DNA of 33,880 nt, from contig OMXI01000021.1 of NCBI GenBank assembly GCA_900314975.1, positions 1 through 33,880 on the forward strand. Direction: 5' to 3'. Source of the stretch: an uncultured Eubacteriales bacterium. GTDB lineage: Bacteria; Bacillota; Clostridia; Oscillospirales; Ruminococcaceae. The stretch's first letter is position 1. The number at the start of each line of letters is the position of its first letter. The notes under the pieces were generated by a model. It did no database searches. It was not told where the DNA came from and saw nothing but the letters and a program-made list of their open reading frames with translations. The translations under genes were made by a program, and so were the position numbers. Positions 1-7,726 of this stretch are shown here, one piece after another.

Positions 1-128
1 CTGTTGCTTTTTGTGTCGCAACTTAACTGTAACACAGGTTCATGCTGGTTCGCTATCTTTTTTTCTTAATTTTGTCTCACATCTATTGTAAACCTACACA
101 GCATTTTTCTCAAAATAATAAAAAACAC

Positions 129-157
129 TTGCAATTCAAAAACTAATATGCTATAAT
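129..157 (+). promoter_or_regulatory. Housekeeping (sigma-A type) promoter of tRNA-Arg
   Basis: The -35 box TTGCAA (129-134) and the -10 box TATAAT (152-157) are separated by 17 bp. Transcription would start a few bases before the tRNA at 171, so the leader is very short. Confidence 0.85.
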
Positions 158-170
158 AAATAAGTTAAAT

Positions 171-244
171 GTCTTCGTAGCTCAGCAGGATAGAGCGTTC
201 GCCTCCTAAGCGAAAGGCCGTGGGTTCGAATCCCGCCGAGGACG
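171..244 (+). tRNA. tRNA-Arg, anticodon CCT
   Basis: A full cloverleaf can be folded by eye. The acceptor stem pairs GTCTTCG (171-177) with CGAGGAC (237-243) through one G-T wobble, and the discriminator is G244. The anticodon arm TTCGC/GCGAA closes the loop CTCCTAA with anticodon CCT, which reads the arginine codon AGG. The T arm GTGGG/CCCGC encloses TTCGAAT. The 3' CCA is not encoded (GTG.. follows), so it must be added by the CCA-adding enzyme. The gene has its own promoter and terminator and is a single-gene transcription unit. Confidence 0.97.
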
Positions 245-252
245 TGCATAAT

Positions 253-288
253 AATATCCCCTGTGTAGTTTTGCAGGGGATATTTTTT
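253..288 (+). terminator. Rho-independent terminator of tRNA-Arg
   Basis: A 10-11 bp stem, AATATCCCCTG (253-263) with CAGGGGATATT (274-284), is followed by a run of T. Confidence 0.9.
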
Positions 289-304
289 ATTGAATGAAAA
301 ACTC

Positions 305-333
305 TTGCATTCCTATATGATTTGTAGTATAAT
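305..333 (+). promoter_or_regulatory. Sigma-A type promoter of the HD-domain gene
   Basis: TTGCAT (305-310), a 17-bp spacer and TATAAT (328-333) lie just upstream of a GGAGG ribosome binding site (353-357) and the ATG at 365. Confidence 0.85.
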
Positions 334-364
334 AAGCATATCTTAATAAAACGGAGGAGTAAAA

Positions 365-934
365 ATGCTTACACTTGAAAGAGCAAAGGAACTGAATAAA
401 GACGCAGTTACGCAGGAAAACCTTATAATCCATTCACTTAATGTCTGCTACGCAATGGGCGCTATGGCAAAGCATTTCGGGCAGGACGAGGAGCATTGGC
501 AGGCAGTGGGCTATCTGCACGACTTTGACTATGAAAAGTACCCCGACGAGCATTTGCAGCATACCGAAAAAGAGCTGCTCGAAGCGGGTGTTGACCCTGC
601 TGACGTCAGGGCGATAATGTCGCACGGCTGGGAAATATGTACCGACGTAAAGCCCGAAACAGATATGGAAAAGAGCCTTTATGCTGTTGACGAGCTTACG
701 GGCATAATACAGGCTTGTGCGCGTATGCGTCCAAACGGCATAGCCGACCTTGAGGTCAAGAGTGTTATGAAAAAGTTCAAGGATAAGAAATTCGCTGCCA
801 AGTGCAACCGCGAGGTCATCAAAAAGGGCTGCGAGCTGCTTGGTATGGAGGTCTCCGAGGTAGCAGGCATCTGTATCGAGGGTATGAAGCCTCACGCTGC
901 CGAGATAGGCTTACAAGGCACGAATAACGCATAA
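365..934 (+). CDS. HD-domain protein, HDIG-type predicted phosphohydrolase
   Basis: This is a 189-residue soluble protein with the residues of an HD metal-dependent phosphohydrolase: His23, the doublet His52-Asp53 in GYLHDFDYEKYP, a further His in MSHGWE (His87) and Asp109 in YAVDELTG. Proteins of this shape are annotated as HDIG-domain or HD-superfamily hydrolases, and the physiological substrate is generally not known. The start is supported by GGAGG eight bases upstream. It is monocistronic, with its own consensus promoter and a terminator shared with the convergent gene. The family assignment is confident; any specific substrate (nucleotide or cyclic nucleotide) would be a guess. Confidence 0.85.
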   Translation: MLTLERAKELNKDAVTQENLIIHSLNVCYAMGAMAKHFGQDEEHWQAVGYLHDFDYEKYPDEHLQHTEKELLEAGVDPADVRAIMSHGWEICTDVKPETDMEKSLYAVDELTGIIQACARMRPNGIADLEVKSVMKKFKDKKFAAKCNREVIKKGCELLGMEVSEVAGICIEGMKPHAAEIGLQGTNNA

Positions 935-938
935 AAAA

Positions 939-970
939 CAACGGGAAGTCTTTTCAGGCTTCCCGTTTTG
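939..970. terminator. Bidirectional terminator between convergent genes
   Basis: The stem ACGGGAAG (941-948) pairs with CTTCCCGT (959-966), extended by a T-G wobble and a C-G pair around the loop TTTTCA. Plus-strand transcripts get TTTT after the stem. Minus-strand transcripts get the complement of the A-run at 933-938. It separates the HD gene from the minus-strand gene ending at 975. Confidence 0.85.
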
Positions 971-974
971 TATT

Positions 975-2060
975 TTATGGAATGTACACACACTGCTCGT
1001 TATAGAACCAATTATAAGCATTTGGGAAAGTATCAAGCCCCGAAGCCTTTACGGAGCTTTCATACCCCTGCGGGTGTATCACCTTGCCGTCGGGAGCGAT
1101 AGCATAAGCCATTGCTCCTGCGTAAAGGAAAAGTACTTTCTGCCCTGCGTATTTATTCAGAGCGTTATTGAAAGAATTGAACCAAGGCGCCCCGAATGCG
1201 GGAGTTCCGTATATCAAGCCGTTTTCCTTGACAAGCGTAACTATCGCTACAAGTCTGCCTGCATTGTATACGTGGAAATCCATAAAGTTCTGCTTGACCG
1301 TCAGTCCCGGTTTGCTCTCGTCTGTGTTTCCGTCATAGCTGATATGGCAGTAGCCTTTTTTAAACAGCAGTGATCCTTTGGCACATAATACAGTGCCCAT
1401 AAAGTTGGATTCTGCTCCATCGTACCATATCTCTGCAATTTCCACGCCGCTTGCCGCAAGTGAGCTTTCAAGGCTTGCCGCGTTCTTTGTGAAATAATCC
1501 CGCGCTTCCTCCTCGGTTATCTTTTCGCCGATGACCTGCGTCCTGTTGTTGTTCGGTATCGCTGCTATCATCGGCGATCCGCCCACACGCTCGTTCGGGT
1601 TCAGTTCAGAACTGTCAAGCGCTGAGCTTGACGATTCTGCCTTGCTTTCTGATGAACTGCTCGACGGTGCTTTTGCCTTGCTTTCTGATGAACTGCTCGA
1701 CGGTGCTTTTGCCTCGCTCGTTGATGTAACCGCTGTTACCTCCGCATTGCTCTCGCTGCTGTCGACTACCCAGTAATCGCCTGCGAACACCGGCGAAACG
1801 GAGCCGTCATTACCGATACTCTCTTTTGCTCCGCCTGCAACTGTGTCGTTGCGTGATGTGTCGTCTGAGGTGCTTATGTCATTTCTGCCAAAGCCGTGAA
1901 CCAGCGCAAATGTTCCGACCGCAGCAACCGCCAGCACGGGCAGCACTATCGCCGATGCCTTGCCGAAAGTCCGTACTCTCGCGTGGCTGCTTTCATTGCT
2001 CTGTTCATATTCGTGAACGCGCTTTAATACGCTTTCAGACATTTCCTTATAATCCTTCAT
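975..2060 (-). CDS. Probable membrane anti-sigma factor with Ser-rich repeats
   Basis: This is a 361-residue single-pass membrane protein read directly after an ECF sigma gene. A short charged cytoplasmic N-terminus of about 30 residues precedes one membrane segment (AIVLPVLAVAAVGTFALVHG). A low-complexity Ser/Lys/Ala/Glu stretch with two identical 12-residue repeats follows, then an extracytoplasmic domain of about 200 residues that I do not recognise. The start is ATG 2060, preceded by GGAGG nine bases upstream; a longer frame opens only at a TTG at 2081. The ATG lies inside the sigma gene, giving a 14-base overlap and probable translational coupling. There is no HxxxCxxC zinc anti-sigma motif, so the anti-sigma role is inferred from position and topology. 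Confidence 0.7.
   Translation of the reverse strand: MKDYKEMSESVLKRVHEYEQSNESSHARVRTFGKASAIVLPVLAVAAVGTFALVHGFGRNDISTSDDTSRNDTVAGGAKESIGNDGSVSPVFAGDYWVVDSSESNAEVTAVTSTSEAKAPSSSSSESKAKAPSSSSSESKAESSSSALDSSELNPNERVGGSPMIAAIPNNNRTQVIGEKITEEEARDYFTKNAASLESSLAASGVEIAEIWYDGAESNFMGTVLCAKGSLLFKKGYCHISYDGNTDESKPGLTVKQNFMDFHVYNAGRLVAIVTLVKENGLIYGTPAFGAPWFNSFNNALNKYAGQKVLFLYAGAMAYAIAPDGKVIHPQGYESSVKASGLDTFPNAYNWFYNEQCVYIP
1641..1712 (-). repeat. Two perfect tandem 36-bp repeats in the coding sequence
   Basis: The 36-bp unit occurs twice without a mismatch (1641-1676 and 1677-1712). In protein it is a 12-residue Ser/Glu/Lys/Ala/Pro unit of the linker outside the membrane. The unit is a multiple of three, so copy number can change without breaking the frame. 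Confidence 0.9.
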
Positions 2061-2607
2061 TGTCAATGCCCTCCTTTTCAAGCTGTGCCTTTAGAGCCTT
2101 TCTCGCCCGCGAAGCAAGCACCTCTGTGCCGTGTGCGCTCTTTTTGAGTATCTTGGCTGCCTCTTTCATCGTCATCTGCTCAAAATACTGCAGCCAGATT
2201 ATCTGTCTGTATTCGGGCTTTAGCTTTCTAAGGCTTTTGTGTATCGTTATCTTTTGTTCTTCCCGTATATACGCGTTTTCAAGGTCACATTCGTCATCTG
2301 TTATATCCTGCACCGTGTCAAGCGGCAGCTCTTTGCGCTTTTCGCGCTTTCGCAGATAGTCGATAGCAATATTCCTGCCGATCGTGTAAAGCCACGTCTT
2401 GAAAGAGCTTTTGCCCTTGTCCTTTGGCTTTTTCGTGCCAAGCAAAACGAATGTATCTTCCGCAAGATCCTCCGCGGCGTGAACGTCACCGACAATGCTT
2501 GTCAGATACAGTATCAGCCCGTCCTTGTAATCGCGTATTATCTCGATAAGACCGTTCTCATCGCCGCTGTCACGGAAACGGCGGTAGCTACTTGCACCGT
2601 TGTCCAT
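2047..2607 (-). CDS. ECF-type RNA polymerase sigma-70 factor
   Basis: This 186-residue protein has the two-domain layout of an extracytoplasmic-function sigma factor. Sigma region 2 (about residues 20-90) contains AAEDLAEDTFVLL and the core helix FKTWLYTIGRNIAIDYLRK. Region 4 (about 118-175) contains LKPEYRQIIWLQYFEQMTMKEAAKILKKS, a helix-turn-helix for the -35 element (split here as LKPEYRQIIWLQ and MTMKEAAKILKK). The start ATG 2607 has AAAGGAGG six bases upstream; a longer frame to 2646 lacks such a site. The next gene overlaps its stop and encodes a single-pass membrane protein, the usual sigma/anti-sigma arrangement. The operon promoter is housekeeping type, so I see no evidence of autoregulation. 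Confidence 0.92.
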   Translation of the reverse strand: MDNGASSYRRFRDSGDENGLIEIIRDYKDGLILYLTSIVGDVHAAEDLAEDTFVLLGTKKPKDKGKSSFKTWLYTIGRNIAIDYLRKREKRKELPLDTVQDITDDECDLENAYIREEQKITIHKSLRKLKPEYRQIIWLQYFEQMTMKEAAKILKKSAHGTEVLASRARKALKAQLEKEGIDNEGL

Positions 2608-2683
2608 TGACGTCCTCCTTTCCGCAGGGCTTTTGCTGCCCTTCACCTGTTACACGATGAAAAGACTGCTTTTCTCACACCTT

Positions 2684-2712
2684 ATCATAGCATTTTTGAG
2701 TTTTTCTTTCAA
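2684..2712 (-). promoter_or_regulatory. Sigma-A type promoter of the ECF sigma/anti-sigma operon
   Basis: Read on the minus strand: TTGAAA (2712-2707), a 17-bp spacer and TATGAT (2689-2684), about 75 bases upstream of the sigma start. Confidence 0.8.
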
Positions 2713-2746
2713 TAGCCCGCGATAATCAAAAAATGAATGTTTGTAC

Positions 2747-2775
2747 TTGAAAAATGTATAATATTATGGTATAAT
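2747..2775 (+). promoter_or_regulatory. Sigma-A type promoter of the recJ-rel operon
   Basis: TTGAAA (2747-2752), a 17-bp spacer and TATAAT (2770-2775). This is the only strong promoter I find before the eleven-gene run that ends at 16754. Confidence 0.85.
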
Positions 2776-2812
2776 AAACTGATAAATTATATATTGCGAA
2801 AAGAGTATTTTT

Positions 2813-4837
2813 ATGAAGAAATGGAAAATAAACAAATGTGATGAAACGCTTGCTGATGAGTTTGCCTCAAAGTGCGATATCAACAAGCTTGCGCTCAAGG
2901 TGCTGACTTCAAGGGGAGTTACCGATTTTCAGCAGGTCATTGACTTTTTTGACCCGCCCGAGCTGTCAGACCCTTTTCTGATAAAGGATATGGATAAGGC
3001 AGTCGAGGTCATCAATGAAAAGATAGACAGCTACGAGCTTATCTGTATCTACGGCGATTATGACTGCGACGGTATAACTGCAACGTCTATCCTCTACAAT
3101 TATCTCGAAAGCATGGGCGCAAATGTTATGTATTATATCCCCGAGCGCTCTGACGGCTACGGGCTTAATGCAAATGCTGTTAAAGAGATAGCGCAAAAGG
3201 GCGCTGCCCTTATCATAACCGTTGATAACGGTATCTCCGCGGTAGAGGAGGCAAAGCTGATAAAACAGCTTGGTATGCAGCTGGTCATAACCGACCACCA
3301 CCAAGTTCCCGAAGTGCTGCCCGAGGCAGCCGCTGTTGTCAACCCGCACCGCAGCGACTGTCCCTCGCCGTATAAGGACTTGTCGGGCGTAGGCGTTGCA
3401 TTCAAGCTGTGTGCCGCTATCGATGACGGCAGCTACGATGCCGTGCTGGAGCAGTACGTCGATATCTGCGCAATCGGTACTGTCGCCGACGTTGTTCCGC
3501 TTAACGGTGAGAACCGAACTATCGTCAAGCACGGACTTGAATATCTGAAAAATACCGAAAATCCTGCGCTTTGCAAGCTGTTTGAGCTTTCCTCTCTTGA
3601 AAGGGAGCAGCTTGATGCAGAGAATATTTCGTTCAGAATAGCCCCCGTTATCAATGCGTCGGGCAGATTCGGTACTCCGCTTACAGCAGTAAGAGCCCTT
3701 TTGAGCGAGCAGACGCAGGACGCTGAAGAGTATATCAGCCGGCTGTTTGAGCTTAATACAATGCGCAAGCAGACCGAAACCGAGATAGTCACCGAGATAA
3801 TGGAGCATATCAACAAATACCCGCAGACACTCAACCATTCGGTACTTGTCCTTTGGGGAAAGAACTGGCACGCAGGCGTTATCGGCATAGTCTCATCAAA
3901 AATACTTGAACTGTACGGCAAGCCCAACTTTATTATCTCCATTGATGATGACGGGAATGCAAGAGGCTCTGCGCGCAGCGTACACGGCTTTGACGTGTTT
4001 GAATGTCTTTGCAGGTGCGGTGAGCTTTGCGAAAAATTCGGCGGACACGAGTGCGCTGGCGGTTTTTCTCTCAAAGAGGAGAATATCGGCGCGCTGTGCA
4101 GCAGAATATATGATTATGCGGATTCGCTCGAAAAGCCGCCTGTCAAAGAGATAGAGGCGGATATGGTGCTGATGCCGGGCGATATAACCGTAGAAAACGT
4201 CAGGGGTCTGAAAGCACTCGAACCTTTTGGTCAGTGCAACAGCGTTCCCACCTTTGCCATTCTCGGCGCAAAGGTGCTTGTCATCACACCTCTTTCGCAG
4301 GGCAAGCATACAAGGATAGATTTCAATTACGGCGGATTTAAGGGGCAGGCGCTGTTCTTCTCGCTTTCAGCCGATAAGTGTTGTTTTAAAGTCGGCGATA
4401 AGCTGGATATGATAGTTCGGCTTGACATCAACAGCTTCCGCGGCGCAGAATCCGTTTCGATAATAGTCAAAGACCATAGACTCAGCGGCATCAAGCAGGA
4501 AAGATACTTTGCCGCAAAGCAAAGCTATGAAAAGCTTATGCGCGGCGAAACGCTCCCCGGCGCATATATCCGCAAAATGATACCTTCCCGTGAGGAGCTT
4601 ATAAAAGTCTATAAGTACATAAACAGCGTAAAGACCACAACTGCGGATTATATGTTCATGAACCTTAACGACGACAGTATGAACTACTGTAAGCTGCGTA
4701 TATGTATTGATATTTTCAAAGATAAGGGACTTGTCGAATACAAGCCCGCAACAAGCAGAGTAACCGTTTGCGAGGTCAAGGCAAGAGTTGACCTTGAACA
4801 GTCCGAAACTCTTGTCAGATTAAAACAAATGCTTTAA
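2813..4837 (+). CDS. recJ: Single-stranded-DNA-specific exonuclease RecJ
   Basis: RecJ degrades single-stranded DNA 5' to 3' and acts in RecF-pathway recombination, mismatch repair and base excision repair. The 674 residues show the DHH phosphoesterase core: IYGDYDCDGITAT (Asp82, Asp84, Asp86), VDNG near residue 138, and the name-giving DHH at 161-163. The DHHA1 half follows with WHAGVIGIVSSKI and FGGHECAGG, then a C-terminal OB-like part and an extra tail of about 100 residues that I cannot assign. The length is within the family range. The ribosome binding site is weak (AAAGAG). The gene is first in a long operon with rel sixteen bases downstream; recJ next to rel is a known Firmicutes arrangement. 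Confidence 0.95.
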   Translation: MKKWKINKCDETLADEFASKCDINKLALKVLTSRGVTDFQQVIDFFDPPELSDPFLIKDMDKAVEVINEKIDSYELICIYGDYDCDGITATSILYNYLESMGANVMYYIPERSDGYGLNANAVKEIAQKGAALIITVDNGISAVEEAKLIKQLGMQLVITDHHQVPEVLPEAAAVVNPHRSDCPSPYKDLSGVGVAFKLCAAIDDGSYDAVLEQYVDICAIGTVADVVPLNGENRTIVKHGLEYLKNTENPALCKLFELSSLEREQLDAENISFRIAPVINASGRFGTPLTAVRALLSEQTQDAEEYISRLFELNTMRKQTETEIVTEIMEHINKYPQTLNHSVLVLWGKNWHAGVIGIVSSKILELYGKPNFIISIDDDGNARGSARSVHGFDVFECLCRCGELCEKFGGHECAGGFSLKEENIGALCSRIYDYADSLEKPPVKEIEADMVLMPGDITVENVRGLKALEPFGQCNSVPTFAILGAKVLVITPLSQGKHTRIDFNYGGFKGQALFFSLSADKCCFKVGDKLDMIVRLDINSFRGAESVSIIVKDHRLSGIKQERYFAAKQSYEKLMRGETLPGAYIRKMIPSREELIKVYKYINSVKTTTADYMFMNLNDDSMNYCKLRICIDIFKDKGLVEYKPATSRVTVCEVKARVDLEQSETLVRLKQML

Positions 4838-4853
4838 AGTGAGGTGAGGATAA

Positions 4854-7049
4854 ATGTCTGAACAAAAGTCAATTACCGTCGATGTGTTGATACAAAAGAT
4901 TCTTGGCGGCGAAAAACAGTATGACCTTTCAAAGATAGTTTCGGCATATGAGGTCGCAAACAAATATCACGACGGTCAGAAAAGAGAGTCGGGGGAGCCG
5001 TACATTACCCACCCGCTTGCCGTGGCATATATCCTGCTTGAGCTTGGTATGGATACTGATACTATCTGTGCCGCATTGCTTCACGATGTTGTCGAGGATA
5101 CCGAATGTACTCTGGAGATACTGCAAAAGAAATTCGGCAGCGATGTCGCTATGCTTGTAAACGGCGTTACAAAGCTGAAAAAAGTCGAGACCTTTACAAA
5201 GGACGAGCAGAAAGCGGAGAATATCCGAAAGATCCTGCTTGCTATGAGCGAGGATATAAGAGTCATAATCATCAAGCTCGCAGACAGACTTCACAATATG
5301 CGTACCCTCAATTACTGCCGTGACGAAAAAAGGCGCAACATAGCCCACGAGACTATGAACATCTACGCGCCGATAGCGCACAGACTCGGTATACGCTCCA
5401 TCAAGGACGAGCTTGAAGACCTTTCCTTCAAGTACCTTGACCCTTATGCGTATAACGAGATAGAAAAGCAGATGAATCTGCGCAAGGGCAGCCGCGACCA
5501 GCTTGTTGAAGACCTTAAAGAAAAGATAAAGGAACGCCTTGACAAAGACATTCATCCTGCGCCTGCAATAGAGGGCAGAGTAAAGTCAAATTACGGCATC
5601 TACAAAAAGGTCTACCGCGACGGCAAGGAGATAGACCAGATATACGACCGCTATGCGCTTCGTATAATCGTCAATACAGTTACCGAGTGCTATAACGTGC
5701 TTGGCATCATACACGATATGTTCAGACCTATCCCCAACAGGTTCAAGGACTATATCTCCACACCAAAAGCGAATATGTACCAGTCACTGCACACCACCGT
5801 AATCGGCAGAGAGGGCGTGCCATTTGAGGTGCAGATAAGAACGTGGGATATGCACAAGACCGCAGAATACGGTATCGCAGCCCACTGGAAGTATAAAGAG
5901 GGCGTTGCAGGCGGCGATACCAAAGACGACCGCAGACTTGCCTGGATAAGACAGATAATCGAGTCCCAGCAGGAGTCTGACGATGTCGAGGAGATAGTGC
6001 GTGCTATCAAAAACGACCTCGCACCCGAGGACGTGTTCGCCTTTACACCCAAGGGCGATATGATAACCCTGCCCGTCGGCGCGACTGTTATCGACTTTGC
6101 ATATGCAATACACACCGAGGTCGGTCATAAGATGTGCGGCGCAAAGGTCGATAAGAAAATGGTTTCTTACGACTACCAGATAAAAACGGGCGAGATAATC
6201 GAGATACTCACCTCAAACGTCGCAGGTCACGGACCGAGCAGGTCGTGGCTGAATATCTGCAAGACCAACGAGGCAAAGTCAAAGATACGTCTCTGGTTCA
6301 AGCGCGAAAGACGTGAGGAAAACATATTCGAGGGCAGAAGTGCGCTCGAGCGTGAGTTCAGGCGCAATATGATACGCGTCCCCGAGGAAGAGCTTGAAGA
6401 ATTTCTCAAAATGGATATGAAACGCCATAACTGCGATACCTTGGACGATTTCTTTGCGGCGATAGGCTATGGCGGCGTGCAGCTTTCAAAGCTCATTGCA
6501 AGGCTCAAACTGGAGTATAACAAGAAATACGGCGAAAAGCCCGTTGTTGATACTCCCGAAAAGGAGATCAAATCGCAGACAAGCAACTATTCGGGTATCG
6601 TCGTCGACGGCGTGGAGGACTGCGTCGTAAGGTTTGCGCAGTGCTGTAACCCACTTCCCGGTGACGATATCATAGGCTTTATCACTAAAGGTCACGGCGT
6701 TTCCGTTCACAGAAAGGACTGCGTAAATTACCTCAATCAAAAGGACGACCCCGAGATGAAGGACAGATGGGTGTCCGTCAAGTACGAGGGAACAGGTAAA
6801 AAGCAGGGCTATTTCAAATGTACGCTTGATATAATCGCTGTCGACAGAATAGGTCTGCTTGCTGACGTTTCGTCAGCTCTTGCAATGATAAATATCTATA
6901 TCTACGAATCTACTGCAAGAGAGCTTAAAAACGGCAATGCTATCCTTTCTATCACCGTCAGCATAGCGGGCATGGAACAGCTTAATAACGTGATAAACAG
7001 GCTTAAAAAGATAAAGAATGTCATTTCTGTCGAAAGAAGCGGCAAGTGA
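4854..7049 (+). CDS. relA: Bifunctional (p)ppGpp synthetase/hydrolase Rel
   Basis: This long RSH-family enzyme makes and degrades the alarmone (p)ppGpp and so sets the stringent response. The 731 residues are in canonical order. The hydrolase HD domain has His53 in YITHPLAVAY, His77-Asp78 and Glu81-Asp82 in LLHDVVEDT, and Asp144 in KLADRLHNMR. The synthetase domain contains RVKSNYGIYKK, DRYALRIIV and NMYQSLHTTV. A TGS domain (about 400-460) begins DVFAFTPKGD. A Cys-containing region (RFAQCCNPLPGDDI) and a C-terminal ACT domain (from about 655) complete the protein. The hydrolase residues are intact, so it should be bifunctional. The start has GAGGTGAGG upstream. The adenine phosphoribosyltransferase gene often found between recJ and rel is absent here. 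Confidence 0.96.
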   Translation: MSEQKSITVDVLIQKILGGEKQYDLSKIVSAYEVANKYHDGQKRESGEPYITHPLAVAYILLELGMDTDTICAALLHDVVEDTECTLEILQKKFGSDVAMLVNGVTKLKKVETFTKDEQKAENIRKILLAMSEDIRVIIIKLADRLHNMRTLNYCRDEKRRNIAHETMNIYAPIAHRLGIRSIKDELEDLSFKYLDPYAYNEIEKQMNLRKGSRDQLVEDLKEKIKERLDKDIHPAPAIEGRVKSNYGIYKKVYRDGKEIDQIYDRYALRIIVNTVTECYNVLGIIHDMFRPIPNRFKDYISTPKANMYQSLHTTVIGREGVPFEVQIRTWDMHKTAEYGIAAHWKYKEGVAGGDTKDDRRLAWIRQIIESQQESDDVEEIVRAIKNDLAPEDVFAFTPKGDMITLPVGATVIDFAYAIHTEVGHKMCGAKVDKKMVSYDYQIKTGEIIEILTSNVAGHGPSRSWLNICKTNEAKSKIRLWFKRERREENIFEGRSALEREFRRNMIRVPEEELEEFLKMDMKRHNCDTLDDFFAAIGYGGVQLSKLIARLKLEYNKKYGEKPVVDTPEKEIKSQTSNYSGIVVDGVEDCVVRFAQCCNPLPGDDIIGFITKGHGVSVHRKDCVNYLNQKDDPEMKDRWVSVKYEGTGKKQGYFKCTLDIIAVDRIGLLADVSSALAMINIYIYESTARELKNGNAILSITVSIAGMEQLNNVINRLKKIKNVISVERSGK

Positions 7050-7069
7050 CGCTTTGATATGGAGGATAT

Positions 7070-7699
7070 ATGCGAATTTACAGTCTTAAACCGCTCAGTA
7101 TCTGCGATACTAACAGCTATATCGTAGCAAGCGCGCAGGATAACGCCGTGCTTATTGACGCACCCGCTGATGCGGATTATATTCTTGAACAGATAAAGAT
7201 GTACGGGCTTACGCTAAAAAAGATTTTTTTGACCCACGGTCATTTCGACCATATCGGCGCTGTTGCCGACCTTGTTGAAAAAACAGGCTGTGAGGTGTAT
7301 ATCTGCGCATTTGATAAAAACAAGATATACGACGAGGACAGTATGCTCGTCAATCACTTTATGGTGCGCGGATACAAAAAATATGCAGGCGAGGTCATCA
7401 CCTTTACCGAGAATGACATTCTGACACTTGACGAGCTTGAATTTGACGTAGTCGAGACTCCCGGTCACACAAGCGGCTCTGTATGCTTTATCTGCGGCGA
7501 TGTGATGTTTTCGGGAGATACGCTGTTTGCGCGTTCCTGCGGCAGAACAGACCTTCCCGACGGTGACCCTGCGGCTATGAAACGCTCTATGAAAAAGCTG
7601 TATGACCTCGGCGGCGATTTGAAGGTCTACCCGGGGCATATGCAGTCAACAACGCTTGATACCGAGCGCAAGTACAACCATTATATGCAGGGCTTGTAA
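7070..7699 (+). CDS. Metallo-beta-lactamase-fold hydrolase, glyoxalase II-like
   Basis: This 209-residue soluble protein has the full dinuclear metal set of the MBL fold: THGHFDH (His56, His58, Asp60, His61), ETPGHTSGS (third-motif His), FSGDTLF (bridging Asp) and VYPGHM (last His). The short single-domain form resembles the YqgX/GloB-like hydrolases of Firmicutes, which may cleave thioesters such as S-lactoyl conjugates; the substrate cannot be read from sequence. It starts 20 bases after rel with GGAGGATAT in front of the ATG. An MBL gene downstream of rel is common in Clostridia. Confidence 0.9.
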   Translation: MRIYSLKPLSICDTNSYIVASAQDNAVLIDAPADADYILEQIKMYGLTLKKIFLTHGHFDHIGAVADLVEKTGCEVYICAFDKNKIYDEDSMLVNHFMVRGYKKYAGEVITFTENDILTLDELEFDVVETPGHTSGSVCFICGDVMFSGDTLFARSCGRTDLPDGDPAAMKRSMKKLYDLGGDLKVYPGHMQSTTLDTERKYNHYMQGL

Positions 7700-7726
7700 T
7701 CCAACAAACAACGGACGGACAGAAAA

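Noticed and set aside
1-128. Possible end of an upstream RNA or gene
   Set aside because: A T-run at 58-65 is present, but I could not form a convincing hairpin, an RNA family match or a coding end.
2061-2081. Longer anti-sigma start at TTG 2081
   Set aside because: It would place the GGAGG inside the coding region; ATG 2060 has that site at nine bases.
2966-3871. Long open frame on the minus strand (301 codons) inside recJ, and similar ones such as 10125-10937 and 30677-31249
   Set aside because: They are opposite to clear family genes, lack ribosome binding sites and give compositionally odd Cys/Val/His-rich translations; they are shadows of codon bias.
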